Notes: generated by a model from the letters alone, not told the origin. 64,000 nucleotides of DNA from Sutcliffiella cohnii (GCF_002250055.1 NZ_CP018866.1:674501-738500), one strand, 5' to 3'. Positions 38,247 to 47,395 are shown, counted from the stretch's first letter. Numbers and translations: made by a program.

Positions 38247-38463
38247 TTTTACTTAACAAGTAATGAAATTTACTTAACAAGTAATGAAAATTACTTAACA
38301 GGGGGCGAAATTTACTTAACAAGTATTGGAAATTACTTAACAGGGGGCGAAATTTACTTAACAAGTATTGAAAATTACTTAACAGGGGGCGAAATTTACT
38401 TAACATATATTGAAAATTACTTAACAGGTATTGAAAATTACTTAACAAGAAGCAAATTTCCTT
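38247..38463. repeat. 21-bp tandem repeat array, about ten units
   Basis: Ten head-to-tail units of TTACTTAACAAGTATTGAAAA and its alternating variant TTACTTAACAGGGGGCGAAAT, each 20 or 21 bases. The core ACTTAACA is nearly invariant and the middle alternates between AAGTATTG and GGGGGCG. Because the period is 21 (seven codons), frames stay open on both strands; I treat those open frames as artefacts of the period. No ribosome binding site fits either. Intergenic sequence 38464-38696 shows nothing else. Confidence 0.85.
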
Positions 38464-38696
38464 AATACTGAAATACCTAAAAATGCCCACAATTTAATTA
38501 ACGAAGACACGCGTCATGAATTTAATATAGCTTAAAATTACGATAGAGAGGTTGCCTGATAATGAGAGGGACTTATTGGACTATCCCTTTTCTTTGTGCT
38601 TCATGATGAATGAAAAATACAAGGTATACTTTTCTTCTTTTCCAGTTTCGTACATGTTACGATAAATATAATGAAACGTAGGGAGTTATATGTAAT

Positions 38697-40034
38697 ATGA
38701 AACAATACGATTTTACAAACGGAAACATAATGAAACAAATGTTGTTTTTTTCAGCACCATTACTACTTACAAACCTTTTACAAGTATCCTATCAATTTAT
38801 CGATAGCCTATGGGTCGGAAATTTATTAGGAGCCAATGCTCTAGGCGCTGTGGCCGTATCAAGTACAGTCATCTTTACTGTATTATCTTTTATTATCGGA
38901 ATAAACAATGCGGCGTTGACAATTCTATCGCAGCAAAAGGGAAGAGAGGATGAAAGTGGGCTAAAAAAATATTTAAATGCTTTTGTCGTTATTTTAACCA
39001 CACTATCCTTACTGCTAGGATTTATCGGCTTTTTATTTGCGGAAAATATTTTACGTTGGATGAGTACCCCGGAGGCAATGGTTCAAGATGCTACAATTTA
39101 TTTACAAATTAATTTTTTAGGGATTTTGTTACTATTTGGTTATAACTTTATTGCTACCGTACTTCGAGCGTTAGGTGATAGTAAAACTCCTTTATATTTC
39201 GTCATTATCGCTGTTATTTTAAACACTGTTTTAGATCCTTTATTTATATATGTTTTCAATTTAGGAATAGCAGGCGCTGCTTATGCAACATTAGTTGCAC
39301 AAGGTGTTGCCTTTGTTGCTGGACTAATTTTTATTTTAAAGAAAAAATTAGCACCGTTCACGATTCCATTTGTCCCAAAAAAAGAAGAAGCATGGCTAAT
39401 TTTAAAATTAGGCATTCCTTCAGGCTTACAAATGACAGTTATTGCTGCCGGTGTAATGGCCATTATGTCAGTTGTAAACTCTTTCGGTGAAGGTGTTGTA
39501 GCCGGGTTTGGAGCAGCACAGCGACTTGATAGCATTATTATGCTACCAGCGATGGCTTTAGGAACAGCTGTAAATAGTATGGCTGGACAAAACATAGGAG
39601 CGGGAAAATGGAATAGAGTGAGACAAATTAGTATTTATGGAATTGTATATAATTTTGCTATTATGTTACTCATTGCAATATTGATCGTTTTTGTCGCAGA
39701 ATGGTCTATTAATCTATTTATACAAGAAACTGAAGCTGTTTCATTTGGTGTCAAATATTTAATTACAATTGCATTCTTTTATCCTTTCCTTGGAATTAAC
39801 TTTATATTAAATGGTGTTGTTAGAGCATCAGGAGCGATGTTCCAAGTATTAGTTTTAAATATAATTTCGTTTTGGATTCTTCGCTATCCACTTACGTACT
39901 TATTCTCTAATTGGTGGGGTGAAGACGGAATAGCATATGGGATGGGAGTAAGCTTTGTTATTAGTAGCGTCTTTGCTTACGCTTATTACCGTTACGGAAA
40001 ATGGAAAAAGGTAAAGCTCTTTCAAGTAAACTAA
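38697..40034 (+). CDS. MATE family efflux transporter
   Basis: 445 residues, twelve membrane helices, MatE architecture in two halves with the N-terminal motif FSAPLLLTNLLQVSYQFIDSLWVG. Probably exports drugs or toxic cations with Na+ or H+. ATG start at 38697 with GGGAG upstream. Confidence 0.92.
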   Translation: MKQYDFTNGNIMKQMLFFSAPLLLTNLLQVSYQFIDSLWVGNLLGANALGAVAVSSTVIFTVLSFIIGINNAALTILSQQKGREDESGLKKYLNAFVVILTTLSLLLGFIGFLFAENILRWMSTPEAMVQDATIYLQINFLGILLLFGYNFIATVLRALGDSKTPLYFVIIAVILNTVLDPLFIYVFNLGIAGAAYATLVAQGVAFVAGLIFILKKKLAPFTIPFVPKKEEAWLILKLGIPSGLQMTVIAAGVMAIMSVVNSFGEGVVAGFGAAQRLDSIIMLPAMALGTAVNSMAGQNIGAGKWNRVRQISIYGIVYNFAIMLLIAILIVFVAEWSINLFIQETEAVSFGVKYLITIAFFYPFLGINFILNGVVRASGAMFQVLVLNIISFWILRYPLTYLFSNWWGEDGIAYGMGVSFVISSVFAYAYYRYGKWKKVKLFQVN

Positions 40035-40158
40035 CAGCTTTTTACTAAAGACTACCTGTAATAAAAATAATGGGTGTGCTATTATTTAGGAGGGCGAAAT
40101 AGTATAATGATAAGTACAAATTTCCATATATATAAATAGCTAGGAAGAAGGAGATATA

Positions 40159-41364
40159 TTGAAACAAAGCATGAAAGAACCACTATGGACCAAATCTTTT
40201 ATTATGCTAATATTTGCAAATCTTTTTCTTTTTATGTCATTTCAAATGCTTATCCCAACATTGCCACCTTATATAAAATCGTTAGGTGCGTCAGGGTTTG
40301 AAATTGGTTTAGTGACCGCAATGTTTTCCATTGGAGCTGTATTGTGCAGACCATACATTGGATTTTTATTAAGGTTTTCAGCACGAAAACCGTTAGTTGT
40401 TTTATCAGCTGTTGCGCTATTATTTGTAACGATCATACATCCGATAACACAAATTGTTGCCATCGTTTTAATAATTCGTTTGTTGCACGGAATAGCTTGG
40501 GGGATTTCCACTACTGCAAATGGAACAGCAGCAGTTGATATTGTACCGAATTCAAGGCTAGGGGAAGGAATGGGCTACTTTGGTCTATCTGTAACGATAG
40601 GTATGATTGTTGCACCAAGTTTAGGTATCTTTCTTTATCAAGTAACAACGTTTACAAACTTAATCTATATATCTAGTTTTTTAGGAGTTATTGCGATTAT
40701 TTTATTTTCTGTCGTTCAATATGAAACACCTGAAGAAGTTAGAAAAGCAAAGAAAGAAGAAATACCATTTTCCTACTTCGGATCGTTTATCGAAAAATCG
40801 AGTTGGTATCCTGCGCTTATCACTGTTATGGTAACATTTGGTTATGGAACAATCGTCACATTTATCGTTATTTTTGGCGATGAGCGGGGAATAAAACAAA
40901 TCTTCCTTTTCTATCTTTTAAATGCAATAATGGCATCTATATCTAGACCAATTGCTGGTAAATGGTTTGATAAACATGGACCGAAAAGTTTAGTAGTACT
41001 ATGTATTTCGTTAGCTTTTATTGGCCTGTGGGTTGTATCGCTAGCTCATTCTAATTTAATGATCGCAATTGCTGGAGTTCTCTTTGGAGTAGGTTTTGGC
41101 TCCTTAATCCCAACGTTACAATCTTGGACATTATCTCAAACTCCGCCGGAAAGAAGAGGAGTAGCAAACGGGATGTTTTTTTCGTCCATTGATTTAGGAA
41201 TCGGATTAAGTGGACTTATCTTCGGTGTTGTTGCTCAATTTGTTGAAATAGCCGTACTTTTCCAAATCTCAAGCATATTCCTTATCATCGCTCTTTTCTT
41301 TGTTCTATTTCAAAGAAAAGAAAAAAGACGTGTGTTACCGCAACCACAAAAAATTTCTTCCTAA
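40159..41364 (+). CDS. MFS transporter
   Basis: 401 residues, twelve helices, starting with a TTG behind AAGAAGGAGATATA. The motif A-like loop SARKPLVVLSAVAL follows the second helix, and the region DKHGPKSLVVL lies in the second half. The substrate is unknown; it resembles YfkF/YttB-like Bacillus exporters. Confidence 0.85.
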   Translation: MKQSMKEPLWTKSFIMLIFANLFLFMSFQMLIPTLPPYIKSLGASGFEIGLVTAMFSIGAVLCRPYIGFLLRFSARKPLVVLSAVALLFVTIIHPITQIVAIVLIIRLLHGIAWGISTTANGTAAVDIVPNSRLGEGMGYFGLSVTIGMIVAPSLGIFLYQVTTFTNLIYISSFLGVIAIILFSVVQYETPEEVRKAKKEEIPFSYFGSFIEKSSWYPALITVMVTFGYGTIVTFIVIFGDERGIKQIFLFYLLNAIMASISRPIAGKWFDKHGPKSLVVLCISLAFIGLWVVSLAHSNLMIAIAGVLFGVGFGSLIPTLQSWTLSQTPPERRGVANGMFFSSIDLGIGLSGLIFGVVAQFVEIAVLFQISSIFLIIALFFVLFQRKEKRRVLPQPQKISS

Positions 41365-41365
41365 T

Positions 41366-41400
41366 AAAAAGGATGCCATTGTTTGTTGGCATCCTTTACT
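41366..41400. terminator. Bidirectional terminator
   Basis: AAAGGATGCC / GGCATCCTTT hairpin between convergent genes. Confidence 0.8.
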
Positions 41401-41409
41401 ATATTAGAG

Positions 41410-41946
41410 TTATTCATATACAGCTTCAATTTTTAAATTTGACCCAGTTGTCTTTCTTTCGCCAAAAAGAGTAATAACAGAGCAAGAAATGATTGTGAAA
41501 ATATCATTAAATGGATCCGTTTCGTAGTCGACAAGTAAGCCTTCTAACAACACGTTTTCATTTTCATCTTGAACAGAAACTTTCTTTCCTTCTAATGACT
41601 TTAGCTTTGCAGTGGTTAAAAACTTTTCCCATGCAGCCCAATTCGTTACGATAAAAGTTTGGCTTCCATCTTCTAAGTAACCTAAACAGCAATGACTATC
41701 ATCGTATGTTGCATGTAAATTATCTATTAGATCGATTAATGCGTGATGAATAAACTCATATTCTTTAAAGTTTAGCGATTGTGCAAACGTTCCTACAAGC
41801 GAATGATTTTCCCATGAAAAAGTAATCAATACTTTACGATTTTTACTTTTTTTATATACATTCTCGGAATGAAACCAACCATATTTTATCATCGTTTCTG
41901 TCACGTCATTCATAGCTTTATCGGTTTTTAGAAAAATTTTAAACAT
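41410..41946 (-). CDS. Fnr-linked protein of unknown function, divergent from moaA
   Basis: 178 residues, soluble, alpha/beta composition with a Cys-Cys pair in DDSHCCLGYLEDG. I recognise no family. ATG start with GGAGG. Its promoter shares the Fnr palindrome at 42009-42024: a -10 hexamer TATACT (minus strand, 41982-41987) sits exactly 32 bases from the palindrome centre, mirroring the -10 of moaA. It is therefore likely induced under anaerobiosis with moaA and may serve nitrate or molybdenum metabolism; that last step is inference. Confidence 0.6.
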   Translation of the reverse strand: MFKIFLKTDKAMNDVTETMIKYGWFHSENVYKKSKNRKVLITFSWENHSLVGTFAQSLNFKEYEFIHHALIDLIDNLHATYDDSHCCLGYLEDGSQTFIVTNWAAWEKFLTTAKLKSLEGKKVSVQDENENVLLEGLLVDYETDPFNDIFTIISCSVITLFGERKTTGSNLKIEAVYE

Positions 41947-42008
41947 TTTCTTACCTCCGTCTCTATTTGTCCCTTATTTTGAGTATAAATAATAATAGTT
42001 ACATATAC

Positions 42009-42024
42009 TGTGATGTTCATCACA
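42009..42024. promoter_or_regulatory. Fnr box serving moaA and the divergent unknown gene
   Basis: TGTGATGTTCATCACA, perfect TGTGA-N6-TCACA. Centre 42016.5. -10 boxes lie 32 bases away on both sides: TAAAAT at 42046-42051 for moaA and TATACT at 41982-41987 (minus) for the divergent gene, the geometry of two back-to-back class II promoters. Confidence 0.85.
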
Positions 42025-42085
42025 GATATAGTTTTAGGAAATATCTAAAATGAAAATATAAGAATAAACGACTGGAGCGATTAGG

Positions 42086-43108
42086 ATGGCACAACAATTA
42101 GAAGTGGTAAAAGATTATTTAAATAGACCAATTCGTGATGTTCGAATATCTGTTACCGATCAGTGTAATTTTCGCTGTGCCTACTGTATGCCAGCGGAAA
42201 TATTTGGACCAGATTTTCCATTCATGAAAGAAAAAGAATTATTGTCGTTTGATGAAATTGTTCGGGTTGTTACTAACTTAGCGCCATTAGGGGTAGAAAA
42301 GGTGCGTTTGACGGGTGGAGAGCCGTTATTAAGGAAAGATCTTCATCTACTTATTGAGCAATTAAACAAAATTGAGGGTATTCAAGATATCGCTTTAACT
42401 ACTAATGGCGTACATTTACCAAAACAAGCGAAAAAACTAGCGGAAGCAGGTTTGAAAAGAGTAAACATTAGTTTAGATACGTTAGATGAAGATTTGTTTA
42501 AGCAAATTAATGGTAGAGGCGTAGGTGTGAAACCAATACTTAAAGGAATATACGCTAGTATCGACGCTGGTCTTGAAGTTAAGATCAACATGGTTGTAAA
42601 AAAAGGCTTAAATGACCATCATATCGTACCGATGACGACCTTTTTCAAAGATTTAGGAGTTACCCTTCGCTTTATCGAGTTTATGGATGTCGGAAGTTCT
42701 AACGGTTGGAAATTTGATAATGTTGTAACGAAGAAAGAGATTTTTACCATTTTAAAAAAGCATTTTGAACTAGAGCCAGTAAATCCTGCTCATTTTGGGG
42801 AAGTTGCGAAACGTTATCGTCACGTTGGTACAAAATCAGAGTTAGGGTTTATCACTTCCGTATCAGAGGCATTTTGCTCTACGTGTACGAGAGCGAGAAT
42901 ATCAGCAGACGGAACATTTTATAACTGCCTTTTTGCTACAAAGGGATTTTCATTGCGTGATTTAATAAGAAATGGTGCAACGGACGAAGAACTTACAGAT
43001 GCAATAAAAAATATTTGGTCTAAAAGAGCGGATCGTTACTCAGAAGAAAGAACGGAAGAAACTGCCCGTAACCGGAAAAAAATAGAAATGTCCTATATAG
43101 GTGGATAA
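42086..43108 (+). CDS. moaA: GTP 3',8-cyclase MoaA
   Basis: 340 residues. The radical SAM motif is CNFRCAYC (C-x3-C-x2-C) near residue 27; the second [4Fe-4S] cluster is bound by the C-terminal [18 protein letters not shown] triad. The usual C-terminal GG is present (SYIGG). It catalyses the first step of molybdenum cofactor synthesis from GTP. ATG start with GGAGCG. Its Fnr-type promoter indicates expression with anaerobic respiration. Confidence 0.97.
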   Translation: MAQQLEVVKDYLNRPIRDVRISVTDQCNFRCAYCMPAEIFGPDFPFMKEKELLSFDEIVRVVTNLAPLGVEKVRLTGGEPLLRKDLHLLIEQLNKIEGIQDIALTTNGVHLPKQAKKLAEAGLKRVNISLDTLDEDLFKQINGRGVGVKPILKGIYASIDAGLEVKINMVVKKGLNDHHIVPMTTFFKDLGVTLRFIEFMDVGSSNGWKFDNVVTKKEIFTILKKHFELEPVNPAHFGEVAKRYRHVGTKSELGFITSVSEAFCSTCTRARISADGTFYNCLFATKGFSLRDLIRNGATDEELTDAIKNIWSKRADRYSEERTEETARNRKKIEMSYIGG

Positions 43109-43150
43109 AAAAAATACAAGGTAATCATAAATTACCTTGCATTTTTTATG
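43108..43150. terminator. Bidirectional terminator
   Basis: CAAGGTAAT / ATTACCTTG stem with A-run before and T-run after, between moaA and the convergent membrane protein gene. Confidence 0.8.
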
Positions 43151-43153
43151 TGA

Positions 43154-43621
43154 TCATGAAAATAAAAAAAAGAAAAGTAAATGCATAAGGAAGAAAAGAG
43201 TAACCATGTTCGCCCAGTTTATAACAAGTTTATGATTTTTCGGTTGTATGACTCCAAAAGCGAATATGTACCAAAACCATTTGGAGTCTCGCCATCTTTT
43301 TTTATTGAATGCTGCTGGACTCTTCTTTTTTTTATTTTCATATTTAGCCCATAAAACGACTAAAACAACATCTAAAATAGCGCCAATCGTAACTGCCGTC
43401 AAGGCAAACTCCTTAGATACTGTCCATTTTCTTGAATTCGATAATTCCATTTCCCGTACTTCGACTTCTTTCTCATACTTTTCTAGTTCTTCGCTAAATG
43501 AGAGGTTAATAGTTTCTTCTTCATTCCGTTCATATTGAAAAAACAGTACACCAAGTATTAACGATAGCAACAGTAAAAAGTAGCCACTAAAGAATAAGGT
43601 TACAACTTTATTGTTTTTCAT
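43154..43621 (-). CDS. Membrane protein of unknown function
   Basis: 155 residues with three hydrophobic segments (about 7-25, 74-95, 133-155), an acidic charged loop (residues 32-62) between the first two and a basic loop between the last two. No family recognised. ATG start with AAGGGGC. It sits between moaA and moaC on the opposite strand to moaA; no Fnr box lies directly upstream. Confidence 0.55.
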   Translation of the reverse strand: MKNNKVVTLFFSGYFLLLLSLILGVLFFQYERNEEETINLSFSEELEKYEKEVEVREMELSNSRKWTVSKEFALTAVTIGAILDVVLVVLWAKYENKKKKSPAAFNKKRWRDSKWFWYIFAFGVIQPKNHKLVINWANMVTLFFLMHLLFFFLFS

Positions 43622-43702
43622 GGGTACAGCCCCTTAAGAAAACTGATTATATGTAAATATTACTATGATTTTATAGTAACTAGAGTAGCTAAATATGACA
43701 AA

Positions 43703-43738
43703 AAAAGGATAATATCAGAAAGATATTATCCTTTTAAT
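43703..43738 (-). terminator. Terminator of moaBC
   Basis: On the minus strand AAGGATAATATC / GATATTATCCTT followed by TTTTTTGTC. Confidence 0.85.
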
Positions 43739-43765
43739 GATAGTTTTATTTAGAAGTGTATATGG

Positions 43766-44251
43766 CTAGCTTTTATTGTGGATAAAGTCACTTTTTCCAC
43801 CTTTTTTCTCAAAGAGGAACGTTTCTTTAATAACCATCGCCTTATCCATCGCTTTACACATATCGTAAAACGTTAGAGCCGCCACAGATACTGCTGTTAA
43901 AGCTTCCATTTCGACCCCGGTGTTACCGCTACATCTCACTTCACAGTCGATCTGTAATTCATAATGCGAAGGATGAGAAATATACTCGAATGAAAAATCA
44001 ATTCCTTGTAATAGTAGAGGATGACACATTGGGATAAGCTCCCACGTTTTCTTTGCGGCCATAATACCGGCGATTTGTGCAGTTTGTAATGGATCACCTT
44101 TTTTAATACTTCCACTATTAATCGCTTCGTATAGTTCTTTAGAAAAAACGATAGAGCTACGCGCTGTGGCACTTCTTTTCGTTTCTCCTTTTTCTGAAAC
44201 GTCTACCATTTTTGGTCGACCATGTTCGTTGAAATGTGAAAATGAACTCAT
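43766..44251 (-). CDS. moaC: Cyclic pyranopterin monophosphate synthase MoaC
   Basis: 161 residues. Family motifs: MVDVSEKGETKRSATA at the start, IPMCHPLLL in the middle, and GVEMEALTAVSVAALTFYDMCKAMDK with the catalytic lysine nearby. It completes conversion to cyclic pyranopterin monophosphate after MoaA. It starts 12 bases after the moaB stop on the same strand; GGAGTGAGG precedes the ATG. Confidence 0.96.
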   Translation of the reverse strand: MSSFSHFNEHGRPKMVDVSEKGETKRSATARSSIVFSKELYEAINSGSIKKGDPLQTAQIAGIMAAKKTWELIPMCHPLLLQGIDFSFEYISHPSHYELQIDCEVRCSGNTGVEMEALTAVSVAALTFYDMCKAMDKAMVIKETFLFEKKGGKSDFIHNKS

Positions 44252-44263
44252 CTAGCCTCACTC

Positions 44264-44758
44264 CTAATGTCTATGTAATTCTTCAATAAAATGAGAAACA
44301 GAAGGGAGAATTAATTTTTCTGTACCAAGTTTCACTGCATTCGTAGAACCGGGTAGAGCATAGATAGGTGTTCTATTTTTACTTCCCGCAGTTGCTCTAC
44401 TAAACATTGCTCTCGCTCCAATTTCCTCGAAGCTTAACATTCTAAATAACTCTCCAAAACCTGTCATTTCTTTTTCAAATATACTTGTCACGGCTTCATA
44501 TGTAATGTCTCTTGCAGTAAAACCAGTACCGCCAGTAACGATAATAGCTTGTATGTCAGGAAGATTACACCAATCTTCTAAAATAGTAACAATATCATGA
44601 AAATCATCTTTTACAATTTTATAGTCTATTACGGTATGATTGCTATTCTCTAAAAGTTGTTTTATCGTTTGTCCACTGCGATCATTTTCAATTGTTCTAG
44701 TATCACTTACCGTCAAAATAGCTGCCTTAATAGCAGAGTACTTATTTGTTGGTATCAT
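44264..44758 (-). CDS. moaB: Molybdopterin adenylyltransferase-like MoaB
   Basis: 164 residues of the MoaB/Mog fold: SDTRTIENDRSGQTI and the signature VTGGTGFTARDITYEAV. B. subtilis and other Bacilli use MoaB to adenylate molybdopterin. ATG start with GAGGTGAAG. First gene of the moaBC operon, divergent from moeB; the Fnr palindrome at 44824-44839 lies between. On this side the best -10 is TATAAT at 44781-44786 (minus), farther than class II spacing. Confidence 0.94.
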   Translation of the reverse strand: MIPTNKYSAIKAAILTVSDTRTIENDRSGQTIKQLLENSNHTVIDYKIVKDDFHDIVTILEDWCNLPDIQAIIVTGGTGFTARDITYEAVTSIFEKEMTGFGELFRMLSFEEIGARAMFSRATAGSKNRTPIYALPGSTNAVKLGTEKLILPSVSHFIEELHRH

Positions 44759-44823
44759 ATGATTTCTTCACCTCTATAGTATTATAACCTAATAAAAGGG
44801 TAACAATCATTAAGTGAATAATC

Positions 44824-44839
44824 TGTGACGTATATCACA
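44824..44839. promoter_or_regulatory. Fnr box between moaB and moeB
   Basis: TGTGACGTATATCACA, perfect half-sites. For moeB a -10 TGTAAT at 44861-44866 is 32 bases from the centre. For moaB the nearest good -10 is about 48 bases away, so its control may be class I. Confidence 0.8.
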
Positions 44840-44897
44840 GATGGACGACTGTACAAATGTTGTAATATAGATACATTATGTTAATGGGGGAGAAGAA

Positions 44898-45908
44898 ATG
44901 AGATATTCTCGTCAAGAGCTATTTACTCCTATCGGAAAAGAAGGGCAAAAAAAGATAAGAGATAAACATGTGCTCGTTGTAGGAGCAGGTGCTTTAGGAA
45001 GTGCCAACGCAGAAATGTTAGTTCGAGCAGGGATTGGCAAATTAACGATTGTCGATCGTGACTACGTTGACTGGACAAATTTACAACGACAGCAATTATA
45101 TAAGGAAGAAAATGTTGTGGAGCAATTACCAAAAGCGGTTGCTGCCGAAAGAAGATTAAGAGAAATAAATTCAGAAGTAGAAATTGTCCCCCATGTTATG
45201 GATGCTGATAGAGAAACGTTAGAACCACTAGTCGGTGACGTAAGTGTTATCGTCGATGGAACTGATAATTTTGATATAAGGTTTATTGTCAATGATCTAG
45301 CACAAAAACATAACATTCCTTGGGTATTTGGTTCATGTGTTGGAAGTTACGGGATGAATTTTACGTTTATTCCAGGAAAAACTCCGTGTTTACAATGCTT
45401 GTTAAAAACGATTCCAATGTCAGGAATGACTTGTGATACTGTAGGTATACTTAGTCCAGTGGTACAAATAGTATCTTCGTATCAAGTAGCAGAAACGTTA
45501 AAGATTTTAACAGAAAATGATGAGGCTATTCGTGATACATTATTAACGTTTGATGTATGGCAAAATGACTTCTTTACGATGAAAGTACAAAATGCGAAAA
45601 GTAATGATTGCCATTCTTGCGGGAAAGTTCGAACTTATCCATATTTACGTTATGAAAACGCGACAAAAGCAGAGGTGCTTTGTGGAAGAAATACAGTACA
45701 AATTCGCCCTAAAACGATAGGGGAAATTAATTTAGACGAACTGTATAACAAGCTCACGAAGCTAGGTAAGTGTGAAAGAAATCCATATTTAGTTTCCATT
45801 ATGGATGGAGATTTAAAAGTGGTGTTTTTCTATGACGGTAGAGCGTTTATTCACGGAACAAATGATATGATAAAAGCAAAAAGTGTTTATTATAAATATA
45901 TCGGATAG
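44898..45908 (+). CDS. moeB: MoeB/ThiF family adenylyltransferase
   Basis: 336 residues. E1-like domain with the nucleotide motif VVGAGALGS, VDRDYVDWTNLQRQQLY, the adenylation-site DGTDNFDIRFIVND, and two zinc-binding Cys pairs (PCLQC and CHSCGK). It activates the MoaD C-terminal glycine for sulfur transfer. A C-terminal extension of about 80 residues is not a typical rhodanese domain. ATG start with GGGGGAGAAG. Fnr-type promoter. Confidence 0.9.
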   Translation: MRYSRQELFTPIGKEGQKKIRDKHVLVVGAGALGSANAEMLVRAGIGKLTIVDRDYVDWTNLQRQQLYKEENVVEQLPKAVAAERRLREINSEVEIVPHVMDADRETLEPLVGDVSVIVDGTDNFDIRFIVNDLAQKHNIPWVFGSCVGSYGMNFTFIPGKTPCLQCLLKTIPMSGMTCDTVGILSPVVQIVSSYQVAETLKILTENDEAIRDTLLTFDVWQNDFFTMKVQNAKSNDCHSCGKVRTYPYLRYENATKAEVLCGRNTVQIRPKTIGEINLDELYNKLTKLGKCERNPYLVSIMDGDLKVVFFYDGRAFIHGTNDMIKAKSVYYKYIG

Positions 45909-45913
45909 AAGAA

Positions 45914-45958
45914 AAATGGGCGTCCATTATGTGGGACGCCCATTACTTATTTTACTCG
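45914..45958. terminator. Bidirectional terminator
   Basis: ATGGGCGTCC / GGGACGCCCAT between moeB and the convergent hemerythrin gene, which it slightly overlaps. Confidence 0.8.
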
Positions 45959-46480
45959 TTCTAATAAGAGTTCTTTTTCTTCTACTGTTAAATATTGCTC
46001 TGCCATTGGGAACAACACTTGTTCTTCCTTCATAAAGTGAGATGTTAGTACGTCATAAGTTGTCATTACGTGAATTAGAAGCTTTTCGAATGTTTCAGGC
46101 TGAATAGGTTCTGTAATATTTTCAGTACGAGCAAGAAACTCGTGAATATTACGCTTCGCTTCATCATGTTCATATTCCATTACAACTAGTGGTCCAGACT
46201 CTTTTCCGATATACTTTTCCATCATTTTAAAAAGATATCCTTCTTCTTTTTCCGAATGAACGTGTAATTCATCAAAAAAGTTAGTAACAATCGTTCTTAA
46301 GTGCAATAAAGACTTCTTGTATTGACTTGGCTCTGTATTTTGAGCGTAGTCTCTAGCAAGATTATTCATTTCTGCCTTCGCTTCATTTAATGGACCATGT
46401 TCAGATTTTAGTAACTGCAAACCTTGAGATAATTGGATAGGCTCCCTGTTTAAATCGTTAAACATTCCACATTGTTGCAT
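45947..46480 (-). CDS. Hemerythrin HHE domain protein
   Basis: 177 residues, all-helical. Metal-ligand pattern includes LLKSEHGPL, FFDELHVHSEKEE, MEYEHDEAKR and LTSHFMKEEQVLFPM, as in four-helix hemerythrin-like cation-binding domains with a di-iron site. It is 19 bases downstream of the RIC gene and probably cotranscribed from its Fnr promoter. Probable role in NO or oxygen handling during anaerobic growth (inference). Confidence 0.85.
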   Translation of the reverse strand: MQQCGMFNDLNREPIQLSQGLQLLKSEHGPLNEAKAEMNNLARDYAQNTEPSQYKKSLLHLRTIVTNFFDELHVHSEKEEGYLFKMMEKYIGKESGPLVVMEYEHDEAKRNIHEFLARTENITEPIQPETFEKLLIHVMTTYDVLTSHFMKEEQVLFPMAEQYLTVEEKELLLERVK

Positions 46481-46499
46481 ACTATTTTTCCTCCTATAC

Positions 46500-47213
46500 T
46501 CAAGAAATCCAACGTTCTTTTGCTTTTGGGAACAATATGTTATTTTCTAAATGAATATGTTTAAACAAATCATCCTCAATGCCAGCTAAACGGCGATATA
46601 CTAGTTGGTAAGTGCCGCATGCCCCTTCTGGTGGAGTGAAATCATTCGTAATCTCTCTTAATTTCTTTATAATGTCACCAGCGTGATCATGTTCATCTTC
46701 TAAATGTTTAATATGTTCTAGAAGTTCAGCGGAAGCTGTTTCCACATTTTCTCTTTCTGCTTCAATGATAGCTGGAAACACTTCCGTTTCTTCTTTTATT
46801 GTATGTTGTTCTAGTTCTGTTTTAAGTTCATGGAATAAGCTATGAACTTCTTTTAAATGTGTATGATGTTGCCCATGGACTCTAAATACTTTTGTAACAT
46901 AAGGGCTAAGAGCAGGCAGCTCTTCTTGCAAAAATTGATGATGTTTCTGAATAATAATATCTATAATATCTTCACAAGATGCTTGATCCCAATCTGTACC
47001 TAATTCATTCCGTTGTTTTGCATCCATATACATATTGGATAGACTAGATAATACATCTTGTATTTCTAGATTTCTCTCTAGTACAGCTTCTATTAAAGGG
47101 CGGTTACCACCACAACAAAAATCTATTCGAACACTTTTAAAATAATCACCGGCTTTCGGAAACTTTGTAACAATATCACCTACGATAGATTGTTCATGAA
47201 AGATTTGTTCCAT
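46500..47213 (-). CDS. ric: Iron-sulfur cluster repair protein RIC (ScdA/YtfE)
   Basis: 237 residues. The N-terminal DUF542 domain has the conserved FCCGG motif near residue 32. The C-terminal hemerythrin domain shows HGQHHTHLKEVHSLF, ETEVFPAI, HLEDEHDHAG and HIHLENNILFPKA ligands. Di-iron RIC proteins restore Fe-S clusters damaged by nitric oxide or oxidants. ATG start with GGAGGCG. Its promoter has an Fnr box at 47272-47287 with -10 TATGAT placed 32 bases away. Confidence 0.93.
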   Translation of the reverse strand: MEQIFHEQSIVGDIVTKFPKAGDYFKSVRIDFCCGGNRPLIEAVLERNLEIQDVLSSLSNMYMDAKQRNELGTDWDQASCEDIIDIIIQKHHQFLQEELPALSPYVTKVFRVHGQHHTHLKEVHSLFHELKTELEQHTIKEETEVFPAIIEAERENVETASAELLEHIKHLEDEHDHAGDIIKKLREITNDFTPPEGACGTYQLVYRRLAGIEDDLFKHIHLENNILFPKAKERWIS

Positions 47214-47271
47214 TTATATCGCCTCCATTATTCTTTTCACTATTATCATAAGTTTTATAGGATGAAGTGAA

Positions 47272-47287
47272 TGTGATGTGAATCACA
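47272..47287 (-). promoter_or_regulatory. Fnr box of ric-hemerythrin
   Basis: TGTGATGTGAATCACA; minus-strand -10 TATGAT at 47245-47250, 32 bases from the centre. Confidence 0.8.
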
Positions 47288-47320
47288 AATAATCAATATA
47301 AATGTCACAATAATGTGACG

Positions 47321-47336
47321 TGTGAGGTAAATCACA
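47321..47336 (+). promoter_or_regulatory. Fnr box of the moeA operon
   Basis: TGTGAGGTAAATCACA; plus-strand -10 TAAATT at 47358-47363, 32 bases from the centre. A further palindrome TCACA-N4-TGTGA occurs just left of it (47305-47318) in the opposite half-site order. Confidence 0.8.
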
Positions 47337-47395
47337 TTTTCTGTTAAATGTGTTTGATAAATTGGTATTATAAGAAGGTAGAAGGAGTGAGAGGA

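Noticed and set aside
38247..38463. CRISPR array
   Set aside because: Units are contiguous with no unique spacers, and no cas genes are present.
38199..38490. Two frames (88 and 84 codons) on opposite strands over the repeat array
   Set aside because: Both are produced by the 21-base period; neither has a ribosome binding site, and both encode only the repeat.
47305..47318. Additional Fnr site between ric and moeA
   Set aside because: Half-sites are in the reverse order (TCACA then TGTGA) with a 4-base gap, so it is not a standard Fnr palindrome.
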